A stretch of 64,000 nucleotides of DNA from Nocardiopsis sinuspersici (lineage in GTDB: Bacteria > Actinomycetota > Actinomycetes > Streptosporangiales > Streptosporangiaceae). The position numbers and the translations under genes were made by a program. The stretch lies in the NCBI GenBank assembly GCA_008638415.1, contig VWVT01000010.1, forward strand, positions 1 to 64,000, written 5' to 3'. This document shows positions 51,117-59,207 of the stretch, piece by piece. The notes under the pieces were generated by a model. That model saw nothing but the letters and a program-made list of their open reading frames with translations, had not been told where the DNA came from and made no database searches. Every line of letters begins with the position of its first letter. Within the stretch, counting starts at the first letter, position 1.

Positions 51117-51812
51117 GTGATCGTCGCAACCGCCGTCTGTCCGCACCCGCCGCTGCTGATACGCGAACTCGGCGGGGGCCAGGACGTGGCGGCCGAACTG
51201 CGCAAGGAGTGCGAGTCGGCCCTGGAGGCGCTGGCGGCGCACTCCCCGGACGTGCTGGTCGTCATCGGCGGGCACGACTCCTCCGGTGAGCACACCGAAC
51301 GGCTCGTACCGGTCCGCGAGTTCGGCGGCACGGGGGAGCGGGTCTCCCGAGAGCGGACCCTGCCGCTGAGCCTGGGCGTGGCCCGGCGGCTGATCGAGTC
51401 GGTCGGGTACCGCGGGCGTGTGGAGACGGCCACCGTGGCCTGGGACGCCTCCGCGGACGAGGTGGAGGCACTGGGACGCCGTGTCGCCGACCGCACCGAA
51501 CGGGTCGCCCTGCTCGTCATGGGCGACGGCAGCGCCCGGCGCGGCACGAGGGCACCCGGGCACCTGGACGAGCGCGCCTTCGGCTTCGACGAGGAGGTCC
51601 GCCGCTGCCTGTCCGAGGGGGACCGTGCGGGCCTGCTGCGGCTGGACCCCGACCTCGCCGCCGACCTGATGGCCGCGGGCCGGGCCGCTTTCCAGGTCAT
51701 GGCGCACGCGCTCGCCTCGACCGGGGGCCCGGTGGGGCCGAAGGTGCTCTACGCCGACGACCCGTTCGGGGTCATGTACTTCGTGGCGGTGTGGCCGTGC
51801 GACTCCTTCTGA
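51117..51812 (+). CDS. Class III extradiol dioxygenase-like (LigB fold) protein
   Basis: A 231-residue protein whose start TAVCPHPPLLIRELGGGQDV and VLVVIGGHDSSGEHTERLVP resemble the LigB/MEMO fold (His residues at metal positions), with LLVMGDGSARRGTRAPGHLD and FQVMAHALASTGGPVGPKVL further on. Related hypothetical proteins are widespread in actinobacteria; no activity is known. GTGAGGAGG precedes the GTG at 51117, 10 bases after folP2. Its end overlaps the RibD-like gene by 22 bases. Confidence 0.75.
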   Translation: MIVATAVCPHPPLLIRELGGGQDVAAELRKECESALEALAAHSPDVLVVIGGHDSSGEHTERLVPVREFGGTGERVSRERTLPLSLGVARRLIESVGYRGRVETATVAWDASADEVEALGRRVADRTERVALLVMGDGSARRGTRAPGHLDERAFGFDEEVRRCLSEGDRAGLLRLDPDLAADLMAAGRAAFQVMAHALASTGGPVGPKVLYADDPFGVMYFVAVWPCDSF

Positions 51813-52564
51813 ACGACACCGTCCCCGGGGCGGCCTCCCCGGGGGACGTCCTCGACGCCTCCGCCCTGGAGCGGCTCTACGCCTACCCCGACCGGCCGTG
51901 GCTGCGCGCCAACATGGTCGCCACCCTGGACGGCGCGGCCGCGGGCAACGACGGCCGGACGGGAAGCATCAACACCCCCGCCGACCAGGTGGTGTACACG
52001 CTCCTGCGCGACCTGGCCGACGTGGTGCTGGTCGGCGCCGGCACCGCCCGCGTCGAGGGCTACCGGCACACGCGCCCGCGCACCCGCGACCTGTTGGCCC
52101 GTGCCGCCGCCGAGGGGCGCGCCGCCCACCCGGAACTGGCGGTGGTCAGCGGTACCGGCCAGGTGCCGCCGCTGCTGGCCGACAGGCCCGAGGACGGCGG
52201 CGGGGTGCTGCTGGTGACCTGCGAGGCGGCCGGCGCCGAGGCCCTCGACCGCGCGCGCCATATCCTGGGGGAGGACCGCGTGCTGGTGTGCGGTGGGCAG
52301 GGCGTGGACCTGCCCGCCGCCGTCGCGGCCCTGTCCGGACGCGGACTGCCCCGGATCCTGTGCGAGGGCGGGCCCCGCCTGCTGGCCGACGTGGCCGCCG
52401 CCGACCTGCTCGACGAGCTGTGCCTGACGGTCGTGCCGCTGCTGGCGGGAGGGCTCGAACAGCGCATCGCGGTGGGCACGGTGGCCGACCGCGCCCTCGT
52501 CCCCGGCGTGGTGATCGAGTCGGAGGGCACCCTCCTCCAGCGCTGGCTGCGCTCCGGCTCCTGA
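51791..52564 (+). CDS. RibD C-terminal-like pyrimidine reductase
   Basis: A 257-residue RibD_C/dihydrofolate-reductase-fold protein: WLRANMVATLDGAAAGNDGR, ADVVLVGAGTARVEGY, GLPRILCEGGPRLLADVAAA and ELCLTVVPLLAGG are family signatures. It probably reduces a pterin- or flavin-like substrate with NADPH; the deaminase half of RibD is absent. Its position after folP2 and a LigB-fold gene suggests a pteridine-related route, but this is inference. The start GTG 51791 lies inside the previous gene; GTG 51797 is an alternative. Confidence 0.85.
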   Translation: MAVRLLLNDTVPGAASPGDVLDASALERLYAYPDRPWLRANMVATLDGAAAGNDGRTGSINTPADQVVYTLLRDLADVVLVGAGTARVEGYRHTRPRTRDLLARAAAEGRAAHPELAVVSGTGQVPPLLADRPEDGGGVLLVTCEAAGAEALDRARHILGEDRVLVCGGQGVDLPAAVAALSGRGLPRILCEGGPRLLADVAAADLLDELCLTVVPLLAGGLEQRIAVGTVADRALVPGVVIESEGTLLQRWLRSGS

Positions 52565-52594
52565 TCCGATGCCTGGCCGGGGCACCGGGGGTGC

Positions 52595-53266
52595 TCAGTC
52601 CGCGGAGCTGCCGTCGGCCCCCGCGGCGTCTGCGCCGCCGGTCAGGGAGGCCAGCGCGAAGTCGGCGAGCGGGAGCGCGTGCTCGCCCGCGTGCTCCCGG
52701 ACGTGCTCGCGCCGACGGGGGGCCACGGCCATGGCGTGCACCAGGACCGCCCCGTACAGCGCCTCGCCGAAGGTGCCCGTGTCGGTGCCCGGGGCCAGCT
52801 CACCGCGTTCGACGGCCCGCCGCACCATGTCCGCGACCCCCTCGCGGTGGGCGCGCACGATCTGCTCGTGGAAGGAGGCGAAGGTCTCCAGGCCCGTGGC
52901 GGCGTCCACGGCCACACGCAGGGTGACCCACCCCGACGGGGCCAGGAAGTGGTCGAGCAGCGCCGTCGCCAGCGCGCGGGCGTCGCCGCGCAGGCTGCCG
53001 GTGTCGGCGGGGGCCGGCAGCCGGGCGTGCTCCCCGATGGCGTCGGCGAGCAGGCGCTCCTTGGTGGGCCAGCGCCGGTAGAGGGCGGCCTTGCCGACCC
53101 CGGCCCTGCGGGCCACCCCGTCCAGGGTGAACGAGGCCCATCCCGCCCTGCCGTACTCGGCCCGCGCCGCGGCCAGCGCCCGTGGCGTGAGACTGGGATC
53201 GCGCGTGCGCCCCCGTCCCGTCCTCGGCGGTGTCGTCCTCGTGCCCTTTCGTGCTCGCTCGCCCAT
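52595..53266 (-). CDS. TetR-family regulator
   Basis: A 223-residue regulator. HTH residues about 28-75: LTPRALAAARAEYGRAGWAS, FTLDGVARRAGVGKAALYRR, WPTKERLLADAIGEH. The C-terminal domain includes a His-rich stretch (RRREHVREHAGEHALPLADF) that could hold a metal or simply be surface helix. ATG 53266 was chosen over a longer frame from 53320. It lies 57 bases downstream of the PrsW gene on the same strand. Confidence 0.86.
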   Translation of the reverse strand: MGERARKGTRTTPPRTGRGRTRDPSLTPRALAAARAEYGRAGWASFTLDGVARRAGVGKAALYRRWPTKERLLADAIGEHARLPAPADTGSLRGDARALATALLDHFLAPSGWVTLRVAVDAATGLETFASFHEQIVRAHREGVADMVRRAVERGELAPGTDTGTFGEALYGAVLVHAMAVAPRRREHVREHAGEHALPLADFALASLTGGADAAGADGSSAD

Positions 53267-53323
53267 GCGGCACGTTATGCCCACACTGCCGCCGATGAAA
53301 ATCCACGGCCCCGCGCGCACCGG

Positions 53324-54478
53324 TCAGGGCGTGTACCGCGCGGCCCGGTCCTCGGCGATCGCCAGCATCTGCTCCTGGCGCCGCTCCACGTCGGGCTGCT
53401 CCGGACGCGCCACGTGCCGCAACTCCCCGCGGCGGCCGTGCCGGCTGGCCAGGGCCACCGACGCCGACCGCCGCATGCCCAGCGCCTCGCCCTCGGACGC
53501 CAGGGCCCCGCGCACCCGGCGCCGGTAGGCGTGCCGGACCGTGAAGTACACCGCCATCGTGGTCAGGAAGACCACGGCGACCTCGAACAGCATGCCCGGG
53601 AGGCCGCCCAGCAGCGGCGAGTCCACCAGCCAGTGCAGCGCCATCGCGAGCACCACCAGGGCGGCGGCGCCGACCGCGCGGCGCGTGCCCGGCCGCCACG
53701 CCGCGGCGGCCAGCAGACCCACCGCGGTGCCCGCGACCGCCGACATCGCCCAGTGCGAGCCCAGACCGGCCACGCCCACACGCAGGATGAACGTCTGCAC
53801 CACCGGCACCACGCCGCCGGTGCCGCCCGCCTGGACCACCGCGTTCATCGAGTAGATGAAGTTCTCCGACACCTCGAAGCCCAGGCCGACCAGGGAGCCG
53901 ATCGCGAACCCGTCCACCGGGCCCCGCACCGCGTGGGGGAAGGCCACCGCGACCAGCACGATCCCGGCCAGCTTGAGGACCTCCTCGTTGAGCGGGGCGG
54001 TCAGCGCGGGACCCCAGACCCCGGAGAAGGCCAGCCCCAGCCCCTTGGCCCAGATCGACGACAGGCCGCCGTTTGCCAGGACCCCGGCCGCGGGCGCGGC
54101 GGTCAGGCCCCAGGCCACCGCGGTCAGGGAGGCGTTCAGGGCGGGGGCGCGCACCGGGCGGATCCGGCGCAGCACCCAGAACCCGAAGGCCAGCGTCACC
54201 GCGCCGAGGAGCACGGCCAGCGCCGCCTCGGAGGAGAAGACGCGCGCCAGCCCCGCGAACTGCAGCGCCAGGAAGACCAGCCCCACCGCGCACAGCACGG
54301 CGACCAGCACGAGCGCGACCAGCGACGGCAGCCGGCGGCCGGGCCCGGGCCGCCCGTCCGGGACCCGGTCGGCGGAGTGCCGGCGGCCGGGCCCGTCCCG
54401 GTGGGCCCTGCGCGGAGACGGCACCGCCCCCCGGTCGGTCGCGCCCGGCGCGCGCGGCTCCTCGGATCCGTGGTTCAC
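53324..54478 (-). CDS. PrsW-family intramembrane metalloprotease
   Basis: A 384-residue membrane protein with about eight helices. The catalytic motifs are in order: LTAPLNEEVLKLAGIVLVAV (EE), VGLGFEVSENFIYSMNAVVQ (ExxEN), LGSHWAMSAVAGTAVGLLAA and LAMALHWLVDSPLLGG (His). PrsW of Bacillus performs site-1 cleavage of the anti-sigma factor RsiW; the target here is unknown. It overlaps the upstream membrane-anchored protein gene by 4 bases, so that protein is a candidate partner. Confidence 0.9.
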   Translation of the reverse strand: MNHGSEEPRAPGATDRGAVPSPRRAHRDGPGRRHSADRVPDGRPGPGRRLPSLVALVLVAVLCAVGLVFLALQFAGLARVFSSEAALAVLLGAVTLAFGFWVLRRIRPVRAPALNASLTAVAWGLTAAPAAGVLANGGLSSIWAKGLGLAFSGVWGPALTAPLNEEVLKLAGIVLVAVAFPHAVRGPVDGFAIGSLVGLGFEVSENFIYSMNAVVQAGGTGGVVPVVQTFILRVGVAGLGSHWAMSAVAGTAVGLLAAAAWRPGTRRAVGAAALVVLAMALHWLVDSPLLGGLPGMLFEVAVVFLTTMAVYFTVRHAYRRRVRGALASEGEALGMRRSASVALASRHGRRGELRHVARPEQPDVERRQEQMLAIAEDRAARYTP

Positions 54479-55086
54479 GAACCCTCCCTGGTGAAGGACA
54501 CAGTGCGGACGACGTCGGCGACCGCGGCGATGTCGTCCGTGGTCGCCTCGCGTCCGGCGAGGGTCATCTCCACGGCCATGCGCCTGTTGGGGGAGGGGTA
54601 GACCACCGCGGTGCCGCGCCGGGAGCCGCTCTCCAGGGTCCCGGCCAGCCCGTCGTCGCCGTCGTGGGTGGAGATGGCCTCCGGCTCGCTCAACCGTGCC
54701 GAGGCCTCACCGGCGCGGATGAGGCGGCCCATGCCCTTCCACAGCTCCCTGACGCTGGGCGGCGGCGAGGTCGCCGGTGTGACCGAGTTGAGCGTCAGCT
54801 CCACGGGGCCGCGGTGGAAGCGGTAGGTGTGCCCGGCCTGGCTGGCGCCGGTGTTCAGCGACCATCCCTCCTGGGGGAAGGTCAGGGACGCCTGGTAGCC
54901 GCCCCCGGACCCCACGGGCACGGGGTCGCCGGAGGAGACGGACTCGGAGGCGGGCAGCAGCGCGTTGACCAGCGGCCAGGCCACCACCAGCAGGGCGACG
55001 GCTCCGGCGGCCACACCCAGCGGGACCCAGTTGCTCCGTGGACCGCGCCGCCGCGTGCGCGGATCCTCCCCGGTCGCCTCCGCCAT
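54475..55086 (-). CDS. Membrane-anchored extracytoplasmic protein
   Basis: A 203-residue protein: basic cytoplasmic start (RTRRRGPRSNW), one membrane helix (VPLGVAAGAVALLVVAWPLV) and an extracellular beta-rich domain (YQASLTFPQEGWSLNTGASQ, YRFHRGPVELTLNSVTPATS, GTAVVYPSPNRRMAVEMTLA) ending in DVVRTVSFTREGS. The domain resembles actinobacterial lipoprotein-type folds of unknown function. GGGGGGA precedes ATG 55086. It is the first gene of an operon with PrsW and may be its substrate or partner; this is inference from overlap only. Confidence 0.75.
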   Translation of the reverse strand: MAEATGEDPRTRRRGPRSNWVPLGVAAGAVALLVVAWPLVNALLPASESVSSGDPVPVGSGGGYQASLTFPQEGWSLNTGASQAGHTYRFHRGPVELTLNSVTPATSPPPSVRELWKGMGRLIRAGEASARLSEPEAISTHDGDDGLAGTLESGSRRGTAVVYPSPNRRMAVEMTLAGREATTDDIAAVADVVRTVSFTREGS

Positions 55087-55288
55087 GACGTCCCCCCGTC
55101 GTGTGGTGATGGCTCGTCCAGCAAGCGAAACACCCGGGGAGGCGCACATCGGTGAGGAGGCGTCGACTTGGCACAGGTTTACGGTGATTTCACCGAGTCC
55201 TGGGAGTGGCTTCGCCGGCCGGTCCGCCGCGTGGCGCCCATGGCGGGGTTCTCCTCGCACGCGGCTGTTCGGGCCGGCATGCTGCCAT
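55087..55288. other. Upstream part of a 493-base intergenic region
   Basis: Between the membrane protein (minus strand) and the degenerate gene at 55289. The left end should hold the promoter of the membrane protein-PrsW operon (a short AT-richer stretch near 55170-55195). No intact gene is seen. Confidence 0.4.
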
Positions 55289-55475
55289 GAAGAGGTGTTT
55301 CGAAAGATGGCCCGGGAGACCCCCGTCCACGTCTGGGACGCGCGTGACGCCGTCGGCCGGAGCGAAGGGCACAGCCTCCGACCTGCTGCTCCTGCTGTGG
55401 GGGCGGACCACCGGTGACGGGGACGTGCTCGCGCGCTTCCTGGCGGCCGCCGAGGCCGGATGGCACCGGAGGGGG
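55289..55475 (+). pseudogene. Maleylpyruvate isomerase/MDMPI-family remnant, frameshifted and deleted
   Basis: Frame one (from 55292) reads EVFRKMARETPVHVWDARDA, matching the conserved middle of mycothiol-dependent maleylpyruvate isomerase-family proteins (RRMAHET-VHRWDA). Frame two (from 55362) reads AKGTASDLLLLLWGRTTGDG then DVLARFLAAAEAGWHRR, matching their C-terminal end. The two pieces are normally about 100 residues apart, so an internal deletion plus frameshift has destroyed the gene. Confidence 0.65.
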
Positions 55476-55579
55476 CCGGGCAGCGCCGGAGGGAGGCCTC
55501 CGGCCGACGGATCCGAGCCATCGCGGTACACCGTGCGTACCTGCGCCGCCGGCGGCGTTCCGGCTGGTAGTTTCGCCGC

Positions 55580-56569
55580 ATGCGTGAACGGCCACCCGAC
55601 CTGGAAGACCGGCTGTACGACGCGCTGGCCGTGTGGGGCATCCACGCTGTCGCGCTCAACCACCTCCCGCTCGGCTCCGGCGACCACCACTGGAGCGCCA
55701 CCGACACCTCGGGGCGCCGGTGGTTCGCCACCGCGGCCGACCTCGCGCACAAGCCGTTCCTCGGGCCGGACCCCGCTTCCGTGCGACGCGGCCTGACACG
55801 GGCCATGGACACCGCGGCCCGGCTGCACGACGACGAGGGGCTGGGGTTCGTGGTCGCGCCCCTGCGCACACCGGGCGACGACACCGTCGTACCGGTCGGC
55901 GACCGGTACGCGCTCAGCGTCTTCCCGTTCGTGGACGGCACCTCCGGCGACTTCGGCGGGGAACTCTCCGCCGACCGGCGCGCACGCGTCCTGGACGTCC
56001 TGGCCCAGCTCCACCGGCGCGATCCCGGCGACGCCCCGGCCGTCCCCGCCGGGCTCCCCGGACGGGACCGGCTGGCCGCGCTCCTGGATCACCCGGCCGG
56101 AACAGGAGACGGGGGACCCCACGCCGCCCCCACCGCCGAACTGCTGGCCGGGTACGCCGGGGTCCTGCGCGAGCGGCTGGCGGAGTTCGACCACGGCGCC
56201 CGCGCCCTGGCGGGAGCGGCCGCGGTCCTCACCCACGGCGAGCCCCACCCCGGCAACCTGCTGTGGCGCGGCGGCCGTCCGCTCCTGGTCGACTGGGACA
56301 CCGTCGGCCTGGCAGTGCCCGAGCGCGACCTGTGGCTGGTCACCGACGACCCCGGCGAACTGGCGCGCTACGCCCGCGTCAGCGGCCACGAGCCCGACCC
56401 CGCCCTGATGGACCTGTACCGGCTGCGCTGGGACCTCCAGGACGTCGTGGAGTTCGTCGACTGGTTCTCCGCGCCGCACCGGGGCGGCCCCGACACCGAG
56501 CAGGCGTGGCGGGACCTGGTCTTCGTCGTCGAACGCCTCGGGGACGGGGCGCGGTCGAGCGCTCTCTGA
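55580..56569 (+). CDS. APH-fold phosphotransferase-family protein
   Basis: A 329-residue aminoglycoside-phosphotransferase/choline-kinase-fold protein. The Brenner-type catalytic loop is AVLTHGEPHPGNLLWRGGRP (HGExHxGN, with Glu replacing the usual Asp), and the metal-binding Asp is in LLVDWDTVGLAVPERDLWLV. The N-lobe is short (WSATDTSGRRWFATAADLAH), with no clear ATP-anchoring Lys, so kinase activity is uncertain. The substrate is unknown; the family includes resistance enzymes and metabolic kinases. Confidence 0.82.
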   Translation: MRERPPDLEDRLYDALAVWGIHAVALNHLPLGSGDHHWSATDTSGRRWFATAADLAHKPFLGPDPASVRRGLTRAMDTAARLHDDEGLGFVVAPLRTPGDDTVVPVGDRYALSVFPFVDGTSGDFGGELSADRRARVLDVLAQLHRRDPGDAPAVPAGLPGRDRLAALLDHPAGTGDGGPHAAPTAELLAGYAGVLRERLAEFDHGARALAGAAAVLTHGEPHPGNLLWRGGRPLLVDWDTVGLAVPERDLWLVTDDPGELARYARVSGHEPDPALMDLYRLRWDLQDVVEFVDWFSAPHRGGPDTEQAWRDLVFVVERLGDGARSSAL

Positions 56570-56732
56570 CCCGGTTCCGGTGCCCCGGCGGGTCGCGTCC
56601 GGTCTTTCGGCCCCGGGGTAAGTATCGTTCTCATAACCCAGAGCGACCGGAAAGGGGTACGGCCGGAGCACACGCGCCGACGCCCCCGGTCGACCGGCCA
56701 CACCACGGACCCGACCAGGCCACGGAGCGATC

Positions 56733-57209
56733 ATGAAGCTGCCTCTCAGACCGCGCGACCTGCCCCTGCGCATCACCACGGGCGCGTTCGTCCTCAACTC
56801 CGGACTGGACAAGCGCGGTGCCGACGAGGAGACGGCCCAGGGGCTCCACGGCATGGCGGCGGGAGCCTACCCCTTCCTCAAGGACGTGGACCCCGTCACC
56901 TTCGCGCGGATGCTGTCGACCGCCGAACTCACCCTGGGCACCGCCCTGCTGCTCCCCGTCGTCCCCAGCCGGATCGCCGGCGCGGGCCTCACCGCGTTCG
57001 GGGCGGGACTGGTCGGCCTGTACCTGCGCACCCCGGGGATGCGCCGGCCCAACAGCCTGCGTCCGACGGAGCAGGGCCTCGCCCTGGCCAAGGACTCCTG
57101 GCTGCTGGGGGCAGGAATCAGCCTCCTGCTGGGCAGCGACACCGACCGGGACGCCACCCGCCGCCACCGCCGCGGCCGTCGCTGTCCGTCGCTCACCGGG
57201 CGGGGCTGA
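56733..57209 (+). CDS. DoxX-like small membrane protein
   Basis: A 158-residue protein with about four hydrophobic segments: LRITTGAFVLNSGLDKRGAD, RMLSTAELTLGTALLLPVVP, IAGAGLTAFGAGLVGLYLRT and WLLGAGISLLLGSD. This resembles DoxX/DUF4267-type membrane proteins of unknown activity common in actinobacteria. GGAG-type sites near ATG 56733 are weak. Its C-terminal 5 codons overlap the convergent PAP2-kinase gene. Confidence 0.7.
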   Translation: MKLPLRPRDLPLRITTGAFVLNSGLDKRGADEETAQGLHGMAAGAYPFLKDVDPVTFARMLSTAELTLGTALLLPVVPSRIAGAGLTAFGAGLVGLYLRTPGMRRPNSLRPTEQGLALAKDSWLLGAGISLLLGSDTDRDATRRHRRGRRCPSLTGRG

Positions 57210-58671
57210 GCGCGGGCACGAACACCCGCAGGGCCGCACGCCGCTTGGTGAAGACGACGGTGGCCGAGCCCTCCGTCACCTCGCCGTCCACGGCCAGCAG
57301 CCGCGGCTCCCCCCTGATGGCCAGCGACAGTCCCGTGGTCAACCGCTCCGAGTAGCCGTCACCGCGCGAGAACCGGCCCAGCAGCACGTCGGCGAGGGCC
57401 CGCAGCCGGGGAAAGGGCTCCTTGGCGGTGAGCACCCGTACGTCCAGCCACCCGTCGTCCAGCCGCTCGCGCAGCGCGGGCACCCGGGCGTGCGTGCGGT
57501 ACTTGCAGTTGCCCACGAACGCCCACCACACCTTGGTCGGCTCGCCGTCCACCAGCGCGGCGGTCGGGCTTACCTCCAGCAGGTCCCGCCACAGGGCCAG
57601 CGCGAACGCGGGCCACTTGCCGATGCGGTCGGCCCACCGGTCGCGCCGGTTCACCATGCGCGGGTAGGAGCCGAACGACGCGGTGTTGAGGAAGGTCCTG
57701 CCGTCCACCTCGCCCACGTCCACCCGGGCCAGCTTCCCGTCCGCGAACGCCCGCAGCGCGACGTCCACCGAGGTCAGCCCCAGGGTGCGGGCGAAGTTGT
57801 TGAGGGTGCCGTCCGGCAGGACCAGCAGCGGCCGGTCGTACCGGAGGGCCGCGTGCGCCCCGGCGTTGACGGTGCCGTCGCCGCCCGCCACCGCCAGGAC
57901 CTCGGAGGTGCGCGCCGCCCGGTCCATGACCTCCTCCACGTCGTCCTCCGCCGACAGCGGGAGGATCCGCGCCTTGGGCAGTGTCCGGGCCACCCTGCTC
58001 GTGACGTCGGCGACGGTCAGGGCGGGCACCGCGCCCGCGGCGGAGCGCGGATTGACCACCACCGTCACCCCGGAGCCCTCGGGGTCCACGTCCGACTCCC
58101 CGTCGGGCACCGCGCCCGCACCGAAGAGCAGCTCGGGGCGGTGCGGCACCACCATCCGGGAGAGCACGGCCGCGCCGGAGCCGATGACCATCCCGGCGAG
58201 CACGTCACCGGGGTAGTGGACGCCGCTGTGCACGCGGGAGAACGCCACCGCGCCCGCCATGGTGACGGCCAGCGCGGCCAGCGGCTTGGGGGCGTCCGAC
58301 ATGACCCCGCCCGCGTAGGCCACCGCGGCGGCGGTGTGCCCGGAGGGGAAGGAGGTACTGGGATAGGAGCGGTAGGGAGACCGTGCCCGCGGCACGGCCG
58401 AGTTGTCCGGACGGGACCGGTTGGACAGCTGCTTGACCACCGCGGAGACGGTGTTGGCGGTCCCCGCGGCCAGGATCGCGCGCAGGGCGGTGCGCCTCAG
58501 CCGCGGCCCGCCCGTGGCCGCGAGGGTGGCCGACATCAGGAACCAGGGCGCCATGTTGTCGGTCGCCTGTACGAACTTGGGCGTGTAGGGGTCCAGGACG
58601 GGCGGCCCCACACCGGTCATCCGGTCGTAGACCTTTTTGTCAAGCTTGTGAAGGCGACTCTTGAGACTCAT
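57193..58671 (-). CDS. PAP2 phosphatase fused to diacylglycerol kinase-like domain
   Basis: A 492-residue fusion. The N-terminal half is a PAP2 lipid phosphatase: KQLSNRSRPDNSAVPRARSP (first motif), YPSTSFPSGHTAAAVAYAGG (PSGH) and SRVHSGVHYPGDVLAGMVIG (SR-x5-H). The C-terminal half is a DAGK_cat/LCB5-like lipid kinase: VTVVVNPRSAAGAVP, EVLAVAGGDGTVNAGAHAAL (GGDGT) and LLVLPDGTLNNFARTLGLTS. Both domains act on lipid phosphates at the membrane, one removing and one adding phosphate; such fusions occur in other actinobacteria. ATG 58671 begins at MSLKSRLHKLDKK. Confidence 0.9.
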   Translation of the reverse strand: MSLKSRLHKLDKKVYDRMTGVGPPVLDPYTPKFVQATDNMAPWFLMSATLAATGGPRLRRTALRAILAAGTANTVSAVVKQLSNRSRPDNSAVPRARSPYRSYPSTSFPSGHTAAAVAYAGGVMSDAPKPLAALAVTMAGAVAFSRVHSGVHYPGDVLAGMVIGSGAAVLSRMVVPHRPELLFGAGAVPDGESDVDPEGSGVTVVVNPRSAAGAVPALTVADVTSRVARTLPKARILPLSAEDDVEEVMDRAARTSEVLAVAGGDGTVNAGAHAALRYDRPLLVLPDGTLNNFARTLGLTSVDVALRAFADGKLARVDVGEVDGRTFLNTASFGSYPRMVNRRDRWADRIGKWPAFALALWRDLLEVSPTAALVDGEPTKVWWAFVGNCKYRTHARVPALRERLDDGWLDVRVLTAKEPFPRLRALADVLLGRFSRGDGYSERLTTGLSLAIRGEPRLLAVDGEVTEGSATVVFTKRRAALRVFVPALSPAR

Positions 58672-58963
58672 TGCCCCAGAGTGTGACGCGAGGGGTCGGA
58701 TGTCCATAAAGACGCGCCCTCGGGCGGCCCTTCGTGGCGTCGGCCACACCGGGACCGTGCCGGTCCCGGGCGCCGGCGGCCGCGTCACCGACCCGCCGAA
58801 GGCCCGCCCGGCGCGGTGACCGAAGGGGCCGCCTCACACGCCGTGGCCTCGTGCCCACAGCGGGACCGGAGCGCCGCACCCCGCCATGGGGACGGGACCA
58901 CCGAGGCCGGGCCCCTTTCCTCACACGGCGAGGGCTCCGGCCGCTCCACCGGGCGGTGCTTCC
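58672..58963. other. Left part of a 536-base intergenic region
   Basis: No gene is supported between the PAP2-kinase start and the hairpin repeats. The segment 58815-58860 has some likeness to the repeat unit at 59105 (CTCGTGCCC and flanks) and may be a very diverged third copy. Confidence 0.35.
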
Positions 58964-59021
58964 TTGAGGCTGCGCCGCGCTTCGCTTCGTGCTCGGGCGC
59001 CGAAGGCACGGGAACCTTCGG
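58964..59021 (+). repeat. 58-bp direct repeat with hairpin, copy 1
   Basis: Starts TTGAGGCTGCGC and ends in a hairpin CCGAAGG-N8-CCTTCGG. It differs from copy 2 (59105-59162) at four positions only, with the two copies 141 bases apart in the same orientation. No coding frame explains it. Confidence 0.85.
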
Positions 59022-59104
59022 TCCCCGCGGTGCACCCGCTCGTATCTCACGGGCACACCTGCGGGGCCTTCGGCGGCCCCGTCGGCGCCCTCGTTGTGTT
59101 GTCT

Positions 59105-59162
59105 TTGAGGCTGCGCTGCGCTTCGCCTCGTGCCCGGACGCCGAAGGCACGGGAACCTTCGG
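59105..59162 (+). repeat. 58-bp direct repeat with hairpin, copy 2
   Basis: Same unit as 58964-59021, with the same terminal hairpin CCGAAGG-N8-CCTTCGG, 46 bases before the end of the convergent-side SDR gene. It may act as a terminator or be a small dispersed intergenic repeat. Confidence 0.85.
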
Positions 59163-59207
59163 CGCCCTCACCCCCGGTGGCACAGGCCCAGTCCACCGGC
59201 CAGAACA

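Noticed and set aside
58815-58860. Possible third copy of the 58-bp repeat
   Set aside because: Likeness is limited to scattered words such as CTCGTGCCC and lacks the terminal hairpin, so it is not listed as a repeat.
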